Below are positions 7,508 to 17,075 of a DNA stretch of 64,000 nt, one piece after another. The stretch is from Symsagittifera roscoffensis (taxonomy: Eukaryota; Xenacoelomorpha; Acoela; Convolutidae). The number at the start of each line of letters is the position of its first letter. Within the stretch, counting starts at the first letter, position 1. The position numbers and the translations under genes were made by a program. Location: NCBI RefSeq assembly GCF_963678635.1, contig NC_087062.1:33393651-33457650 (forward strand). The letters run 5' to 3'. Below the pieces are notes generated by a model. That model made no database searches and had not been told where the DNA came from. It was given only the letters and a program-made list of their open reading frames with translations.

Positions 7508-9157
7508 TTAGGATACTAGTTGCTGAACTATTGTCCTACAATCCCTCTCATTCTCTTCGTGCTGTCGTCTGGACGGCATGATCTTCACTTTCTCACTGAC
7601 TGTTAGCGATGCCACTGCAGCTGTCCACTCGGGATCATCTCTGGTCACTTCTCTTTCTAACAATCCACCCAGCATCCGCATCACTTGTGGTGTGACTTGC
7701 ACCGTTTTATCCAATAATGAGAGGCTGTTTATATTCATGCGAGAGAGTTCTTGCTGGACCAGGTTCGAGCGCAGCAACAAATCCAAGGGGACCGGGTCCT
7801 TCTTGGACAGGATCTTTATTTCGGCTTCTTTCTCTACAGGTAACTCAGGGTGCCCTGGAATTGGATGTCCAGACTTATCCAACCATCTCGTTAAGGGAAG
7901 CGCTTCATAAGTTTCTTTGTCCAGAAACGAAAATCCCTCCTTTATTTCCGCCTGATTGGCCTGCTTCTGCTCCAATCTTTCATAGAACTCAGTTTTCTTG
8001 CTGAGACTGTCAACATTCTGGTGTTTATCACGCATCCTATGTTCGATTATCATATGGTAGCCATCCAATCTTACTATCCATCTACCAATATAACTCTGAT
8101 CCATCGAGTAGGTCTCCAACCAGGATAACGCTCTGTTGTCCACGCGTAACTTGAAGGGAGCGCTCCCCAAGTATGCACGGTACTTCTCCACGAAGGTGAC
8201 TACTGCAAACATTTCTGCTTTTGGTGCGCCATATTTCATCTCTGTGTCACTCAAGACTTTGCTGCCGTATGCAATGGGACGGAGAACTGTTCTTCCGTTC
8301 CATTCTTGCTCTTGATGCAAGATTCCTGAGATGGCCACCACCGATGCGTCTGTGTCGAGAACATACATGCCCTTTTCTGTAGGCATGCCCAGCACTGGCG
8401 CTTCGCACAGTTCCCGCTTTATGTTCTCGAAAGCAACCTGTGCCTCATCGTTCCATTCGAACTTTTTCCCTTTGTTGCGCATCAGCTTCTGCATCGGGTA
8501 CACCTTGTCCGCATATCCTTTTATGAATTCTCGGTAGTAATTGGCAAACCCTAAGAAGCGCAGGAGCTGTGTGTCCGTTCTGGGGGCTTTCCATGTCAAC
8601 ACTGCTTCCACCGCTTCCGGGTCCGGCCTCACACCATGCCTATCCACCATTCTTCCTAGGTACTTAATCGAGTCCCTAAGGATTTCACATTTCGATGGTT
8701 TGCACTTTAATCCTGCTCTTTTCATGCATCCAAAGACCTCATCGAGCCTATCAATGTGGTCTTCCAGGGTCGGTGTCGCTATGACTACGTCATCCACGTA
8801 ACACATCAGGAGGATCCCGTACTTCTTGGTCACTCCAGTCAAAGCCTGAGCCATCAGTCTTTGAAAAGTGGCCGTTGCATTGCACAAGCCGAAGGGCATC
8901 CTCTTCCACTGGTACAATCCCAACTCGCACGCGAATCCGGTCTTCTCTCTGTCCTTCTTTCGCAGAGGGACCTGCCAGAAGGCAGAACCTAAGTCCAATG
9001 TGGTGAAGAACTTGGTATCACCAAGCTTAGATAGGCTCTCGTCTATTCGCGGTATCGGGTACGCATCTTTTATCGTTACCGCGTTCAAGTAACGAAAGTC
9101 GCAACAAAATCTAAGCTGCCCCCTTTCTTTTTCGCCATTACTACTCCGCAAGCCCAT
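7508..9157 (-). CDS. pol: Pol fragment: reverse transcriptase and RNase H
   Basis: A 549-codon stretch. The RT palm is clear: FTTLDLGSAFWQ, MPFGLCNA, and the catalytic box YVDD at residues 120-123, followed by KCKPSKCE and the FLGFANYYREFI thumb/connection motif of Ty3/gypsy. RNase H follows with LDTDASV, KAEMFAVV and LRVDNRALSW supplying the D-E-D residues. The N-terminal RT part (LRFCCDFRYLNAV) overlaps the protease fragment at 9,085-9,157 in another frame because of the contraction in the C5 run at 9,119-9,123. The fragment stops at TAA 7,508-7,510 after a conserved-looking linker. Confidence 0.92.
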   Translation of the reverse strand: MGLRSSNGEKERGQLRFCCDFRYLNAVTIKDAYPIPRIDESLSKLGDTKFFTTLDLGSAFWQVPLRKKDREKTGFACELGLYQWKRMPFGLCNATATFQRLMAQALTGVTKKYGILLMCYVDDVVIATPTLEDHIDRLDEVFGCMKRAGLKCKPSKCEILRDSIKYLGRMVDRHGVRPDPEAVEAVLTWKAPRTDTQLLRFLGFANYYREFIKGYADKVYPMQKLMRNKGKKFEWNDEAQVAFENIKRELCEAPVLGMPTEKGMYVLDTDASVVAISGILHQEQEWNGRTVLRPIAYGSKVLSDTEMKYGAPKAEMFAVVTFVEKYRAYLGSAPFKLRVDNRALSWLETYSMDQSYIGRWIVRLDGYHMIIEHRMRDKHQNVDSLSKKTEFYERLEQKQANQAEIKEGFSFLDKETYEALPLTRWLDKSGHPIPGHPELPVEKEAEIKILSKKDPVPLDLLLRSNLVQQELSRMNINSLSLLDKTVQVTPQVMRMLGGLLEREVTRDDPEWTAAVASLTVSEKVKIMPSRRQHEENERDCRTIVQQLVS

Positions 9158-10398
9158 GGCGATTTCGAAGGTTCTATCATGTCGTATTCAAGCAACATTT
9201 CTATCTCCGCTCGGCACGCTTCCGATTTGTGAGGCGTCATTCGTCTTGCGCCTTCCCTATGGGGAACGGCGCCTTCTTCTAGTTCGATTTCGTGTTCGAC
9301 GAAATTACAGCAACCGATATCCGCCTTATGTTTTGAAAATACATCTGCGTTCCGATTTAGGAGGTCCCGTAATTTTTTGAAATCTCCCTCACCTATTTTC
9401 CCTTTTAAATGTTCTATCTCTGGCAAAACCGGTTTGTCAGATTCTAGTTCATATGACGAGGGGCGTTCCGGAAAATTCGAGCAGCTTGATAAGCCGTCAT
9501 CCGTTTCGGATTTCATTGAAAACAATTTATGAATAGATTTTAATTCATTAATCCTCTTTAAATATTTATCTTTATTGGCGTGATAAGGACAGTCTTTCAC
9601 ACTATATTTCTTCAAGTTTTGTGTCTCCTCATAGTCGGTCCTCATCGGCAAAGCGTAGCCAAGCTTCTTTCCACGCTGGATTGAAACCGTGGTGTCCAGT
9701 GTGTTCAACAACACACTGACACACAGTCCGTTTCGCGTTACCGAGAAGCTCCGGCCTAAAATCACCGAACTCTGACTATTTGGATTCGGTACTAAGCAAA
9801 CCTGTTTACTATCACTTAACGAATTCAAATTTCTCATTCTAAAAATTGCTACCACAGCTTGTCCTGGTTGTAATTTTACTTTTCTATCCAAAAAAATTGG
9901 TACCTTGTCTTCGTCTGTTATTATCCTATTAATTGGTCTCTTAACATACTTCCGGTCCGGGTTTCTAATCCGTATCAGACCGTTGTTCAAGTCAATCATC
10001 ACGTCAAAATTCCTGACAAAATCTCTGCCCAAGATGAATTGGTCGGCGTCGTCCAGATTCTCTACCACCAGGAAGCTCATCCAAAGATCCCGTCCTCCCC
10101 TGTGGAGGACCGTTATTGGTGTTCTTCCGGCCACGTAGATAGCTCCTCGATTGGCGGCGGCCAGTCGGAGATTCGTTGGAATTATATCTTCCCGCGTGAA
10201 GCCCATTCTTTCCCAAGTTTTTATCGGCATCACACTCACTACCGCTCCTGTGTCCAGAAGCCCTGTGACTCCGATTTTTGTTCCGTTGGTGTCGAGCAGA
10301 TGTGCGGTCACATCTGCTTCATACCCAAAGTGTACTGCGTCTTGTTCCATCATGGCGTCATGGCCTATCCTGCGGACTTTGAGTTCCTCGTCTCCCAA
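9085..10398 (-). CDS. pol: Pol fragment: aspartic protease and RT N-terminus
   Basis: Residues 47-52 LLDTGA hold the catalytic aspartate (Asp49) of a retroviral-type aspartic protease; the second conserved element is FILGRDF. This enzyme cuts the Gag-Pol polyprotein. A linker of about 200 residues follows, ending ADVFSKHKADIGCC, then the RT entry region KSEACRAEIEMLLEYDMIEPSKSPWACGVVMAKKKGG. The frame is then lost at the C5 run and ends 23 codons later. It begins immediately after a TAA (10,399-10,401), with the same phase as the linker upstream, so the TAA looks like a point mutation inside a continuous frame rather than a natural end. Confidence 0.9.
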   Translation of the reverse strand: MGDEELKVRRIGHDAMMEQDAVHFGYEADVTAHLLDTNGTKIGVTGLLDTGAVVSVMPIKTWERMGFTREDIIPTNLRLAAANRGAIYVAGRTPITVLHRGGRDLWMSFLVVENLDDADQFILGRDFVRNFDVMIDLNNGLIRIRNPDRKYVKRPINRIITDEDKVPIFLDRKVKLQPGQAVVAIFRMRNLNSLSDSKQVCLVPNPNSQSSVILGRSFSVTRNGLCVSVLLNTLDTTVSIQRGKKLGYALPMRTDYEETQNLKKYSVKDCPYHANKDKYLKRINELKSIHKLFSMKSETDDGLSSCSNFPERPSSYELESDKPVLPEIEHLKGKIGEGDFKKLRDLLNRNADVFSKHKADIGCCNFVEHEIELEEGAVPHREGARRMTPHKSEACRAEIEMLLEYDMIEPSKSPWACGVVMAKKKGGSLDFVATFVT

Positions 10399-11163
10399 TT
10401 AGATCTGCCCCATTTGGTCACCATCTTTGGTTACATAAGTCCTGGTGTAAATACTGATTCCATCCACATTCAGCGTTACTTGATACGGCCCATAGACCTC
10501 TAGGTAGCGTCCATGAAGTTTCTTCATGCGAGGGCCACCCGTCTTTAGTAGTGCTCGCACAGCTCTCGCTTCGGTGCGTGGCTCCACCTGCCTCAGATAA
10601 TCTGCATATGTGTCCAAATGCATCAAAGTGAACTCGGATGGTTCACTCAGGTTTCTGATCACCTGATGTCCAGCCACTGAGATTATCGATTGTATCTTGC
10701 TTCCTTGCGGCACCATGCCGAACCTCTGACCGGAGATCACATTAAGCTTCATGCTCAAACTGCTTGGTGCTTTAGTTTCCTCGAACTCCGTTGCTTCGAA
10801 GGTATTCAGTTGCTCCTGAAGTTTTTCATTCTCCAGTTCAAATTTCACTTTTTGTTCGATCTCTTTCGTCACTAGTTCCTGCTGCACTCTATTTAGAGCA
10901 TCCCTCGCGGCTGCCTTATAATCGACCTTGAAGTCGTGAGCCGCAGTTGCTGGTTCCGGCTCACGTGTCTCCTCTATTACCGCTTGCATTTTCTTTGCCG
11001 CCTGCTCTTGAGGTTTATCCTTTCTGCGTGCCTCTGCTTCACTCAAAAGTCGAGCCTTGCTGGCTTTCACTCCTGACAAAGCTTCTTCATGCCTTGGATG
11101 CTTGATGTCTGCCACTGCATCCCAGAATAGCGGACAATCTGATTTAAAATGACCTTCCAAGTT
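10399..11163 (-). CDS. Gag-Pol linker beginning with the rest of a second zinc knuckle
   Basis: The frame starts right behind the gag TGA. Its first residues (NLEGHFKSDC) supply the X4-H-X4-C half of a CCHC knuckle; the two preceding cysteine positions lie at gag codon 594 and at the TGA itself. A Lys/Glu-rich helical region follows, then a Met/Lys-poor region up to TAA 10,399-10,401. The part after residue about 64 is unique in the window. The part before it is repeated at the 3' end of every gag copy, where it is fused out of frame to a piece of the upstream ORF. Role: probably nucleocapsid and spacer of the Gag-Pol precursor. Confidence 0.75.
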   Translation of the reverse strand, partial: NLEGHFKSDCPLFWDAVADIKHPRHEEALSGVKASKARLLSEAEARRKDKPQEQAAKKMQAVIEETREPEPATAAHDFKVDYKAAARDALNRVQQELVTKEIEQKVKFELENEKLQEQLNTFEATEFEETKAPSSLSMKLNVISGQRFGMVPQGSKIQSIISVAGHQVIRNLSEPSEFTLMHLDTYADYLRQVEPRTEARAVRALLKTGGPRMKKLHGRYLEVYGPYQVTLNVDGISIYTRTYVTKDGDQMGQI

Positions 11164-12954
11164 TCAAAAGAAATACCTCGGGCCGAATTTCGCAATTACT
11201 CCTTTCATGAAATCCTCATGGTCCAATTCTGACGCATCTTCGTCCTCGAGGCTAAAGCCTATTGCTTTCATGCCTTGTTTGTAAGTTGGGCATGCTGACA
11301 CATGATGGTCCGTTGAACTGCAATTGGCACAAGAGCGTCTCTTGTCCATATCATCCCTCGGTTTGTACCAGTTGCTCCCTTGGTTTACTGGTCCGTTGTT
11401 AAAATTGTCATAATTGTTCTTGTAGTATCCAGATCTCGAAGGAGGTTTCAACAAAAGATACTCTTTTGACTTGAGCCTCAACTCCTCTGTTGTTGGCGCA
11501 TTGGTTGATAGTGGTGTATAATGCGTTGCTAGCATTGTTCGAAGTTCATCATTCTTCACACCATCGATGATTTTTGAGGCTACGGCCAGGTTCATCCTTC
11601 GGTTTGACTCATCCGGTTGGCTGCGTCTTCTCAGCATTTCCATGTCATCGAGAAACTTGTCTATCGTTTCATCTTCTCGTTGCCTCCGTTTCTCGAAGCG
11701 CATCATCGTCTGGTGCCCCTGCACCCCTGATCCGAAACGGTTTAACAAGATTTCGAAGATTTTTTCAGCAGTGTCACGTTGATATTGCTTCTTGGCCATG
11801 ACACAGTTCAGGGCTGTCCCTTCCAAGTTGCTGGTGAGCGCACTGCATTCCTGTCTCTCCGACAAGTCCTCTTCCTCAAAATGCAACTTCATTACCTCTA
11901 TCCAGGTATCAATACAGCCATCAGATTCGTCTTTGTAGCATCTTGGTTTCTTAAAGACTCTTCTGGACTTCTCACTGCGTTCATTGGTTCTAGATAACCT
12001 TGTCAGAAATGTCTCCAAAGACCTGTTTAGGGGTTCAAATGCTGTGGCCATTGCCGTAGCATCCCTTGAGTGTCCCGCTTGAGTGTCCTCACACCTCGTC
12101 GAAGGCTCTGTGTGCGGTGCATCCCTGCAAGCCGAATCACCGTGAGTTTTTCCCGCTTGGCCCACATGACTCCTCCTTGGGCTTGCATGCCCCCTGTTGC
12201 CGGAATCACTTCTCCCAGTCGCATGTGTGCCTTGCGTTGGTCGTTCGTTAGAGGTCTGTCTGTTCCCCGTTGAACTTGCTCTACTGTTCGGGCCCCATGC
12301 TCCATTACCCCTTGTGGCATAGCCTGATGAACTGCCCCTGCCTCTAGTGGATCCATACGTCTTCCTCTTTTGATGTTCATTGAAGTTCACCCTCGGTTCC
12401 CTGCTGGGACCTCCCGAGTTCGGTTCTCCTTCTTTTGGTCCACTCTTGCTGCTTAGTAGCCCGTCCAACCTATCCATGATAGCCTGAGTTCGCCTCTCCA
12501 TCATCGCGTCTATCTTTGTGTCAAGAGTCCCAAGAGACTGCTCTTGCTGAATTCTTAACTTCTCCATGTCGGCTCTTAAGCGTAACTCCCTCTGTTCCGC
12601 CTCTCTTGTCATTCGCGACAAGTTCCTCGTCATATGTTCGTCCGTTCTTTCTTTCAAGCGTTTTTCGCTCCTGCCAACTTCTTGTATGTTGCGGTTTATT
12701 TCTTCCCGCAGACTTTCTCTTTCAATGTGAACTGCTCTTTCTAGTTCACTCATCCTTATTGACATCTGCTCGTTTTGTTCTCCTAAACTGTCCACTATGT
12801 TGTTTAAGGCTTCCTCTAGTGCTGCCCCGTTTTCCACGAGTGGCGTCACTAGTGGTGGTGTAACCCTGTCGGTCCCAGGTAACTTCGTGCTTGTCGAGAT
12901 CCGGGCCTTGACTCTCTGCTTCAACGTCTTTTCATTATTTATTTCAGGATCCAT
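11164..12954 (-). CDS. gag: Gag, copy 1 (full length, pol-proximal)
   Basis: A 596-residue structural protein from an ATG (12,952-12,954) placed directly after an in-frame TAA. Residues about 45-165 are a Glu/Arg-rich coiled coil. Residues 170-300 are a Ser/Gly/Arg-rich disordered stretch with RGRGSSSGYATRGNG. Residues about 302-515 form the capsid-type retrotransposon gag domain (CIDTWIEVMKLHF, LNRFGSGVQGHQ, ETIDKFLDDMEMLRRR). A CCHC knuckle lies at residues 542-555 (CANCSSTDHHVSAC). It ends in FGPRYFF-TGA, the TGA standing at the position of a second knuckle's second cysteine. The first cysteine of that second knuckle is Tyr here, as in copy 3. This is the only copy connected to pol. Confidence 0.92.
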   Translation of the reverse strand: MDPEINNEKTLKQRVKARISTSTKLPGTDRVTPPLVTPLVENGAALEEALNNIVDSLGEQNEQMSIRMSELERAVHIERESLREEINRNIQEVGRSEKRLKERTDEHMTRNLSRMTREAEQRELRLRADMEKLRIQQEQSLGTLDTKIDAMMERRTQAIMDRLDGLLSSKSGPKEGEPNSGGPSREPRVNFNEHQKRKTYGSTRGRGSSSGYATRGNGAWGPNSRASSTGNRQTSNERPTQGTHATGRSDSGNRGHASPRRSHVGQAGKTHGDSACRDAPHTEPSTRCEDTQAGHSRDATAMATAFEPLNRSLETFLTRLSRTNERSEKSRRVFKKPRCYKDESDGCIDTWIEVMKLHFEEEDLSERQECSALTSNLEGTALNCVMAKKQYQRDTAEKIFEILLNRFGSGVQGHQTMMRFEKRRQREDETIDKFLDDMEMLRRRSQPDESNRRMNLAVASKIIDGVKNDELRTMLATHYTPLSTNAPTTEELRLKSKEYLLLKPPSRSGYYKNNYDNFNNGPVNQGSNWYKPRDDMDKRRSCANCSSTDHHVSACPTYKQGMKAIGFSLEDEDASELDHEDFMKGVIAKFGPRYFF

Positions 12955-13358
12955 TTACGCGTTGCCGAGCCCTCTGGTTCTACTCTTTCCAGGTTGTGGC
13001 TCCGAACTTGTCCTAATCGCGAAGTCTTTTGACTGGCCCGGTGTGTTCGCCTCTTTGCTTATCGTTGTCACTACACCAAATTTGTCATTGGTTCCAGTCT
13101 CTCTTCCGACGTGTGCCTCACTCTCCTGGATCGAACTATTGAGGCTGACTTGAGATCCAAAGTCCCCTCTATTACCGCTTTCATTTTCTTTGCCGCCTGC
13201 TCTTGAGGTTTATCCTTTCTGCGTGCCTCTGCTTCACTCAAAAGTCGAGCCTTGCTGGCTTTCACTCCTGACAAAGCTTTTTCATGCCTTGGATGCTTGA
13301 TGTCTGCCACTGCATCCCAGAATAGCGGACAATCTGATTTAAAATGACCTTCCAAGTT

Positions 13359-14476
13359 TCAAAAGAAACACCTCGGGCCGAATTTCGCAATTACTCCTTT
13401 CATGAAATCCTCATGGTCCAATTCTGACGCATCTTCGTCCTCGAGGCTAAAGCCTATTGCTTTCATGCCTTGTTTGTAAGTTGGGCATGCTGACACATGA
13501 TGGTCCGTTGAACTGCAATTGGCACAAGAGCGTCTCTTGTCCATATCATCCCTCGGTTTGTACCAGTTGCTCCCTTGGTTTACTGGTCCGTTGTTAAAAT
13601 TGTCATAATTGTTCTTGTAGTATCCAGATCTCGAAGGAGGTTTCAACAAAAGATACTCTTTTGACTTGAGCCTCAACTCCTCTGTTGTTGGCGCATTGGT
13701 TGATAGTGGTGTATAATGCGTTGCTAGCATTGTTCGAAGTTCATCATTCTTCACACCATCGATGATTTTTGAGGCTACGGCCAGGTTCATCCTTCGGTTT
13801 GACTCATCCGGTTGGCTGCGTCTTCTCAGCATTTCCAAGTCATCGAGAAACTTGTCTATCGTTTCATCTTCTCGTTGCCTCCGTTTCTCGAAGCGCATCA
13901 TCGCCTGGTGCCCCTGCACCCCTGATCCGAAACGGTTTAACAAGATTTCGAAGATTTTTTCAGCAGTGTCACGTTGATATTGCTTCTTGGCCATGACACA
14001 GTTCAGGGCTGTCCCTTCCAAGCTGCTGGTAAGCTCACTGCATTCCTGTCTCTCCGACAAGTCCTCTTCCTCAAAATGCAACTTCATTACCTCTATCCAG
14101 GTATCAATACAGCCATCAGATTCGTCTTTGTAGCATCTTGGTTTCTTAAAGACTCTTCTGGACTTCTCACTGCGTTCATTGGTTCTAGATAACCTTGTCA
14201 GAAATGTCTCCAAAGACCTGTTTAGGGGTTCAAATGCTGTGGCCATTGCCGTAGCATCCCTTGAGTGTCCCTCATCCTTATTGACATCTGCTCGTTTTGT
14301 TCTCCTAAACTGTCCACTATGTTGTTTAAGGCTTCCTCTAGTGCTGCCCCGTTTTCCACGAGTGGCGTCACTAGTGGTGGTGTAACCCTGTCGGTCCTAG
14401 GTAACTTCGTGCTTGTCGAGATCCGGGCCTTGACTCTCTGCTTCAACGTCTTTTCATTATTTATTTCAGGATCCAT
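13359..14476 (-). pseudogene. gag: Gag, copy 2 (internally deleted)
   Basis: Same start and end as a full gag, but 673 bp are missing between the coiled coil (after MSIRM) and the region just before the capsid domain. 673 is not a multiple of three, so the N-terminal 84-codon piece (14,222-14,476) runs out of frame. The remaining capsid and knuckle frame can only start at the internal ATG 14,244-14,246 (MATAFEPLN), giving a possible 295-residue capsid-nucleocapsid protein to the same TGA. The last residues are FGPRCFF, keeping the first cysteine of the second knuckle. The deletion is identical in copy 4. Confidence 0.9.
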
Positions 14477-14880
14477 TTACGCGTTGCCGAGCCCTCTGGT
14501 TCTACTCTCTCCAGGTTGTGGCTCCGAACTTGTCCTAATCGCGAAGTCTTTTGACTGGCCCGGTGTGTTCGCCTCTTTGCTTATCGTTGTCACTACACCA
14601 AATTTGTCCTTGATTCCAGTCTCTCTTCCGACGTGTGCCTCACTCTCCTGGATCGAACTATTGAGGCTGACTTGAGATCCAAAGTCTCCTCTATTACCGC
14701 TTGCATTTTCTTTCCCGCCTGCTCTTGAGGTTTATCCTTTCTGCGTGCCTCTGCTTCACTCAAAAGTCGAGCCTTGCTGGCTTTCACTCCTGACAAAGCT
14801 TCTTCATGCCTTGGATGCTTGATGTCTGCCACTGCATCCCAGAATAGCGGACAATCTGATTTAAAATGACCTTCCAAGTT

Positions 14881-16671
14881 TCAAAAGAAATACCTCGGGC
14901 CGAATTTCGCAATTACTCCTTTCATGAAATCCTCATGGTCCAATTCTGACGCATCTTCGTCCTCGAGGCTAAAGCCTATTGCTTTCATGCCTTGTTTGTA
15001 AGTTGGGCATGCTGACACATGATGGTCCGTTGAACTGCAATTGGCACAAGAGCGTCTCTTGTCCATATCATCTCTCGGTTTGTACCAGTTGCTCCCTTGG
15101 TTTACTGGTCCGTTGTTAAAATTGTCATAATTGTTCTTGTAGTATCCAGATCTCGAAGGAGGTTTCAACAAAAGATACTCTTTTGACTTGAGCCTCAACT
15201 CCTCTGTTGTTGGCGCATTGGTTGATAGTGGTGTATAATGCGTTGCTAGCATTGTTCGAAGTTCATCATTCTTCACACCATCGATGATTTTTGAGGCTAC
15301 GGCCAGGTTCATCCTTCGGTTTGACTCATCCGGTTGGCTGCGTCTTCTCAGCATTTCCAAGTCATCGAGAAACTTGTCTATCGTTTCATCTTCTCGTTGC
15401 CTCCGTTTCTCGAAGCGCATCATCGCCTGGTGCCCCTGCACCCCTGATCCGAAACGGTTTAACAAGATTTCGAAGATTTTTTCAGCAGTGTCACGTTGAT
15501 ATTGCTTCTTGGCCATGACACAGTTCAGGGCTGTCCCTTCCAAGTTGCTGGTGAGCGCACTGCATTCCTGTCTCTCCGACAAGTCCTCTTCCTCAAAATG
15601 CAACTTCATTACCTCTATCCAGGTATCAATACAGCCATCAGATTCGTCTTTGTAGCATCTTGGTTTCTTAAAGACTCTTCTGGACTTCTCACTGCGTTCA
15701 TTGGTTCTAGATAACCTTGTCAGAAATGTCTCCAAAGACCTGTTTAGGGGTTCAAATGCTGTGGCCATTGCCGTAGCATCCCTTGAGTGTCCCGCTTGAG
15801 TGTCCTCACACCTCGTCGAAGGCTCTGTGTGCGGTGCATCCCTGCAAGCCGAATCACCGTGAGTTTTTCCCGCTTGGCCCACATGACTCCTCCTCGGGCT
15901 TGCATGCCCCCTGTTGCCGGAATCACTTCTCCCAGTCGCATGTGTGCCTTGCGTTGGTCGTTCGTTAGAGGTCTGTCTGTTCCCCGTTGAACTTGCTCTA
16001 CTGTTCGGGCCCCATGCTCCATTACCCCTTGTGGCATAGCCTGATGAACTGCCCCTGCCTCTAGTGGATCCATACGTCTTCCTCTTTTGATGTTCATTGA
16101 AGTTCACCCTCGGTTCCCTGCTGGGACCTCCCGAGTTCGGTTCTCCTTCTTTTGGTCCACTCTTGCTGCTTAGTAGCCCGTCCAACCTATCCATGATAGC
16201 CTGAGTTCGCCTCTCCATCATCGCGTCTATCTTTGTGTCAAGAGTCCCAAGAGACTGCTCTTGCTGAATTCTTAACTTCTCCATGTCGGCTCTTAAGCGT
16301 AACTCCCTCTGTTCCGCCCCTCTTGTCATTCGCGACAAGTTCCTCGTCATATGTTCGTCCGTTCTTTCTTTCAAGCGTTTTTCGCTCCTGCCAACTTCTT
16401 GTCTGTTGCGGTTTATTTCTTCCCGCAGACTTTCTCTTTCAATGTGAACTGCTCTTTCTAGTTCACTCATCCTTATTGACATCTGCTCGTTTTGTTCTCC
16501 TAAACTGTCCACTATGTTGTTTAAGGCTTCCTCTAGTGCTGCCCCGTTTTCCACGAGTGGCGTCACTAGTGGTGGTGTAACCCTGTCGGTCCCAGGTAAC
16601 TTCGTGCTTGTCGAGATCCGGGCCTTGACTCTCTGCTTCAACGTCTTTTCATTATTTATTTCAGGATCCAT
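14881..16671 (-). CDS. gag: Gag, copy 3 (full length)
   Basis: A 596-residue gag almost identical to copy 1, with which it shares SALTSNLEG and FGPRYFF; both differ from copies 2, 4 and 5 (SELTSSLEG, FGPRCFF). It sits exactly 3,717 bp from copy 1 and copy 5. Domain layout is as in copy 1. Downstream it continues, after the TGA, into only 64 codons of the linker before the tandem junction fuses that linker out of frame to the upstream ORF. It therefore cannot produce Gag-Pol, only Gag. Confidence 0.9.
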   Translation of the reverse strand: MDPEINNEKTLKQRVKARISTSTKLPGTDRVTPPLVTPLVENGAALEEALNNIVDSLGEQNEQMSIRMSELERAVHIERESLREEINRNRQEVGRSEKRLKERTDEHMTRNLSRMTRGAEQRELRLRADMEKLRIQQEQSLGTLDTKIDAMMERRTQAIMDRLDGLLSSKSGPKEGEPNSGGPSREPRVNFNEHQKRKTYGSTRGRGSSSGYATRGNGAWGPNSRASSTGNRQTSNERPTQGTHATGRSDSGNRGHASPRRSHVGQAGKTHGDSACRDAPHTEPSTRCEDTQAGHSRDATAMATAFEPLNRSLETFLTRLSRTNERSEKSRRVFKKPRCYKDESDGCIDTWIEVMKLHFEEEDLSERQECSALTSNLEGTALNCVMAKKQYQRDTAEKIFEILLNRFGSGVQGHQAMMRFEKRRQREDETIDKFLDDLEMLRRRSQPDESNRRMNLAVASKIIDGVKNDELRTMLATHYTPLSTNAPTTEELRLKSKEYLLLKPPSRSGYYKNNYDNFNNGPVNQGSNWYKPRDDMDKRRSCANCSSTDHHVSACPTYKQGMKAIGFSLEDEDASELDHEDFMKGVIAKFGPRYFF

Positions 16672-17075
16672 TTACGCGTTGCCGAGCCCTCTGGTTCTAC
16701 TCTTTCCAGGTTGTGGCTCCGAACTTGTCCTAATCGCGAAGTCTTTTGACTGGCCCGGTGTGTTCGCCTCTTTGCTTATCGTTGTCACTACACCAAATTT
16801 GTCCTTGGTTCCAGTCTCTCTTCCGACGTGTGCCTCACTCTCCTGGATCGAACTATTGAGGCTGACTTGAGATCCAAAGTCCCCTCTATTACCGCTTGCA
16901 TTTTCTTTGCCGCCTGCTCTTGAGGTTTATCCTTTCTGCGTGCCTCTGCTTCACTCAAAAGTCGAGCCTTGCTGGCTTTCACTCCTGACAAAGCTTTTTC
17001 ATGCCTTGGATGCTTGATGTCTGCCACTGCATCCCAGAATAGCGGACAATCTGATTTAAAATGACCTTCCAAGTT

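Larger units (their letters stand above)
4131..11163 (-). pseudogene. pol: Ty3/gypsy pol, broken (nucleocapsid linker, PR, RT, RNase H, INT, macrodomain)
   Basis: This is one continuous Pol polyprotein interrupted by point lesions. In coding order they are: the TGA at the end of gag (11,164-11,166), TAA at 10,399-10,401, a one-base contraction in a five-base C run (plus strand 9,119-9,123), TAA at 7,508-7,510, TAG at 6,299-6,301, a one-base contraction in a six-base T run (5,586-5,591), and TAA at 4,170-4,172. Between the lesions the frames are long and all catalytic motifs are present, so the decay is recent. Each lesion is a single-base event. The two homopolymer contractions could also be sequencing or assembly errors. 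Confidence 0.85.

Noticed and set aside
11164-11166. TGA decoded as selenocysteine
   Set aside because: No SECIS-type element is visible downstream, and retroelement knuckles are not known to use selenocysteine. Read-through or mutation is simpler.
12027-12380. 117-codon minus-strand frame overlapping gag in another phase, in all full copies
   Set aside because: It lies over the Ser/Gly/Arg-rich part, has low complexity and no independent support.
12516-12863. Long plus-strand open frames opposite gag, repeated in every gag copy
   Set aside because: They mirror the Glu/Arg-rich coiled-coil codons of gag; the minus strand has the recognised domains. Their repetition only follows the gag duplication.
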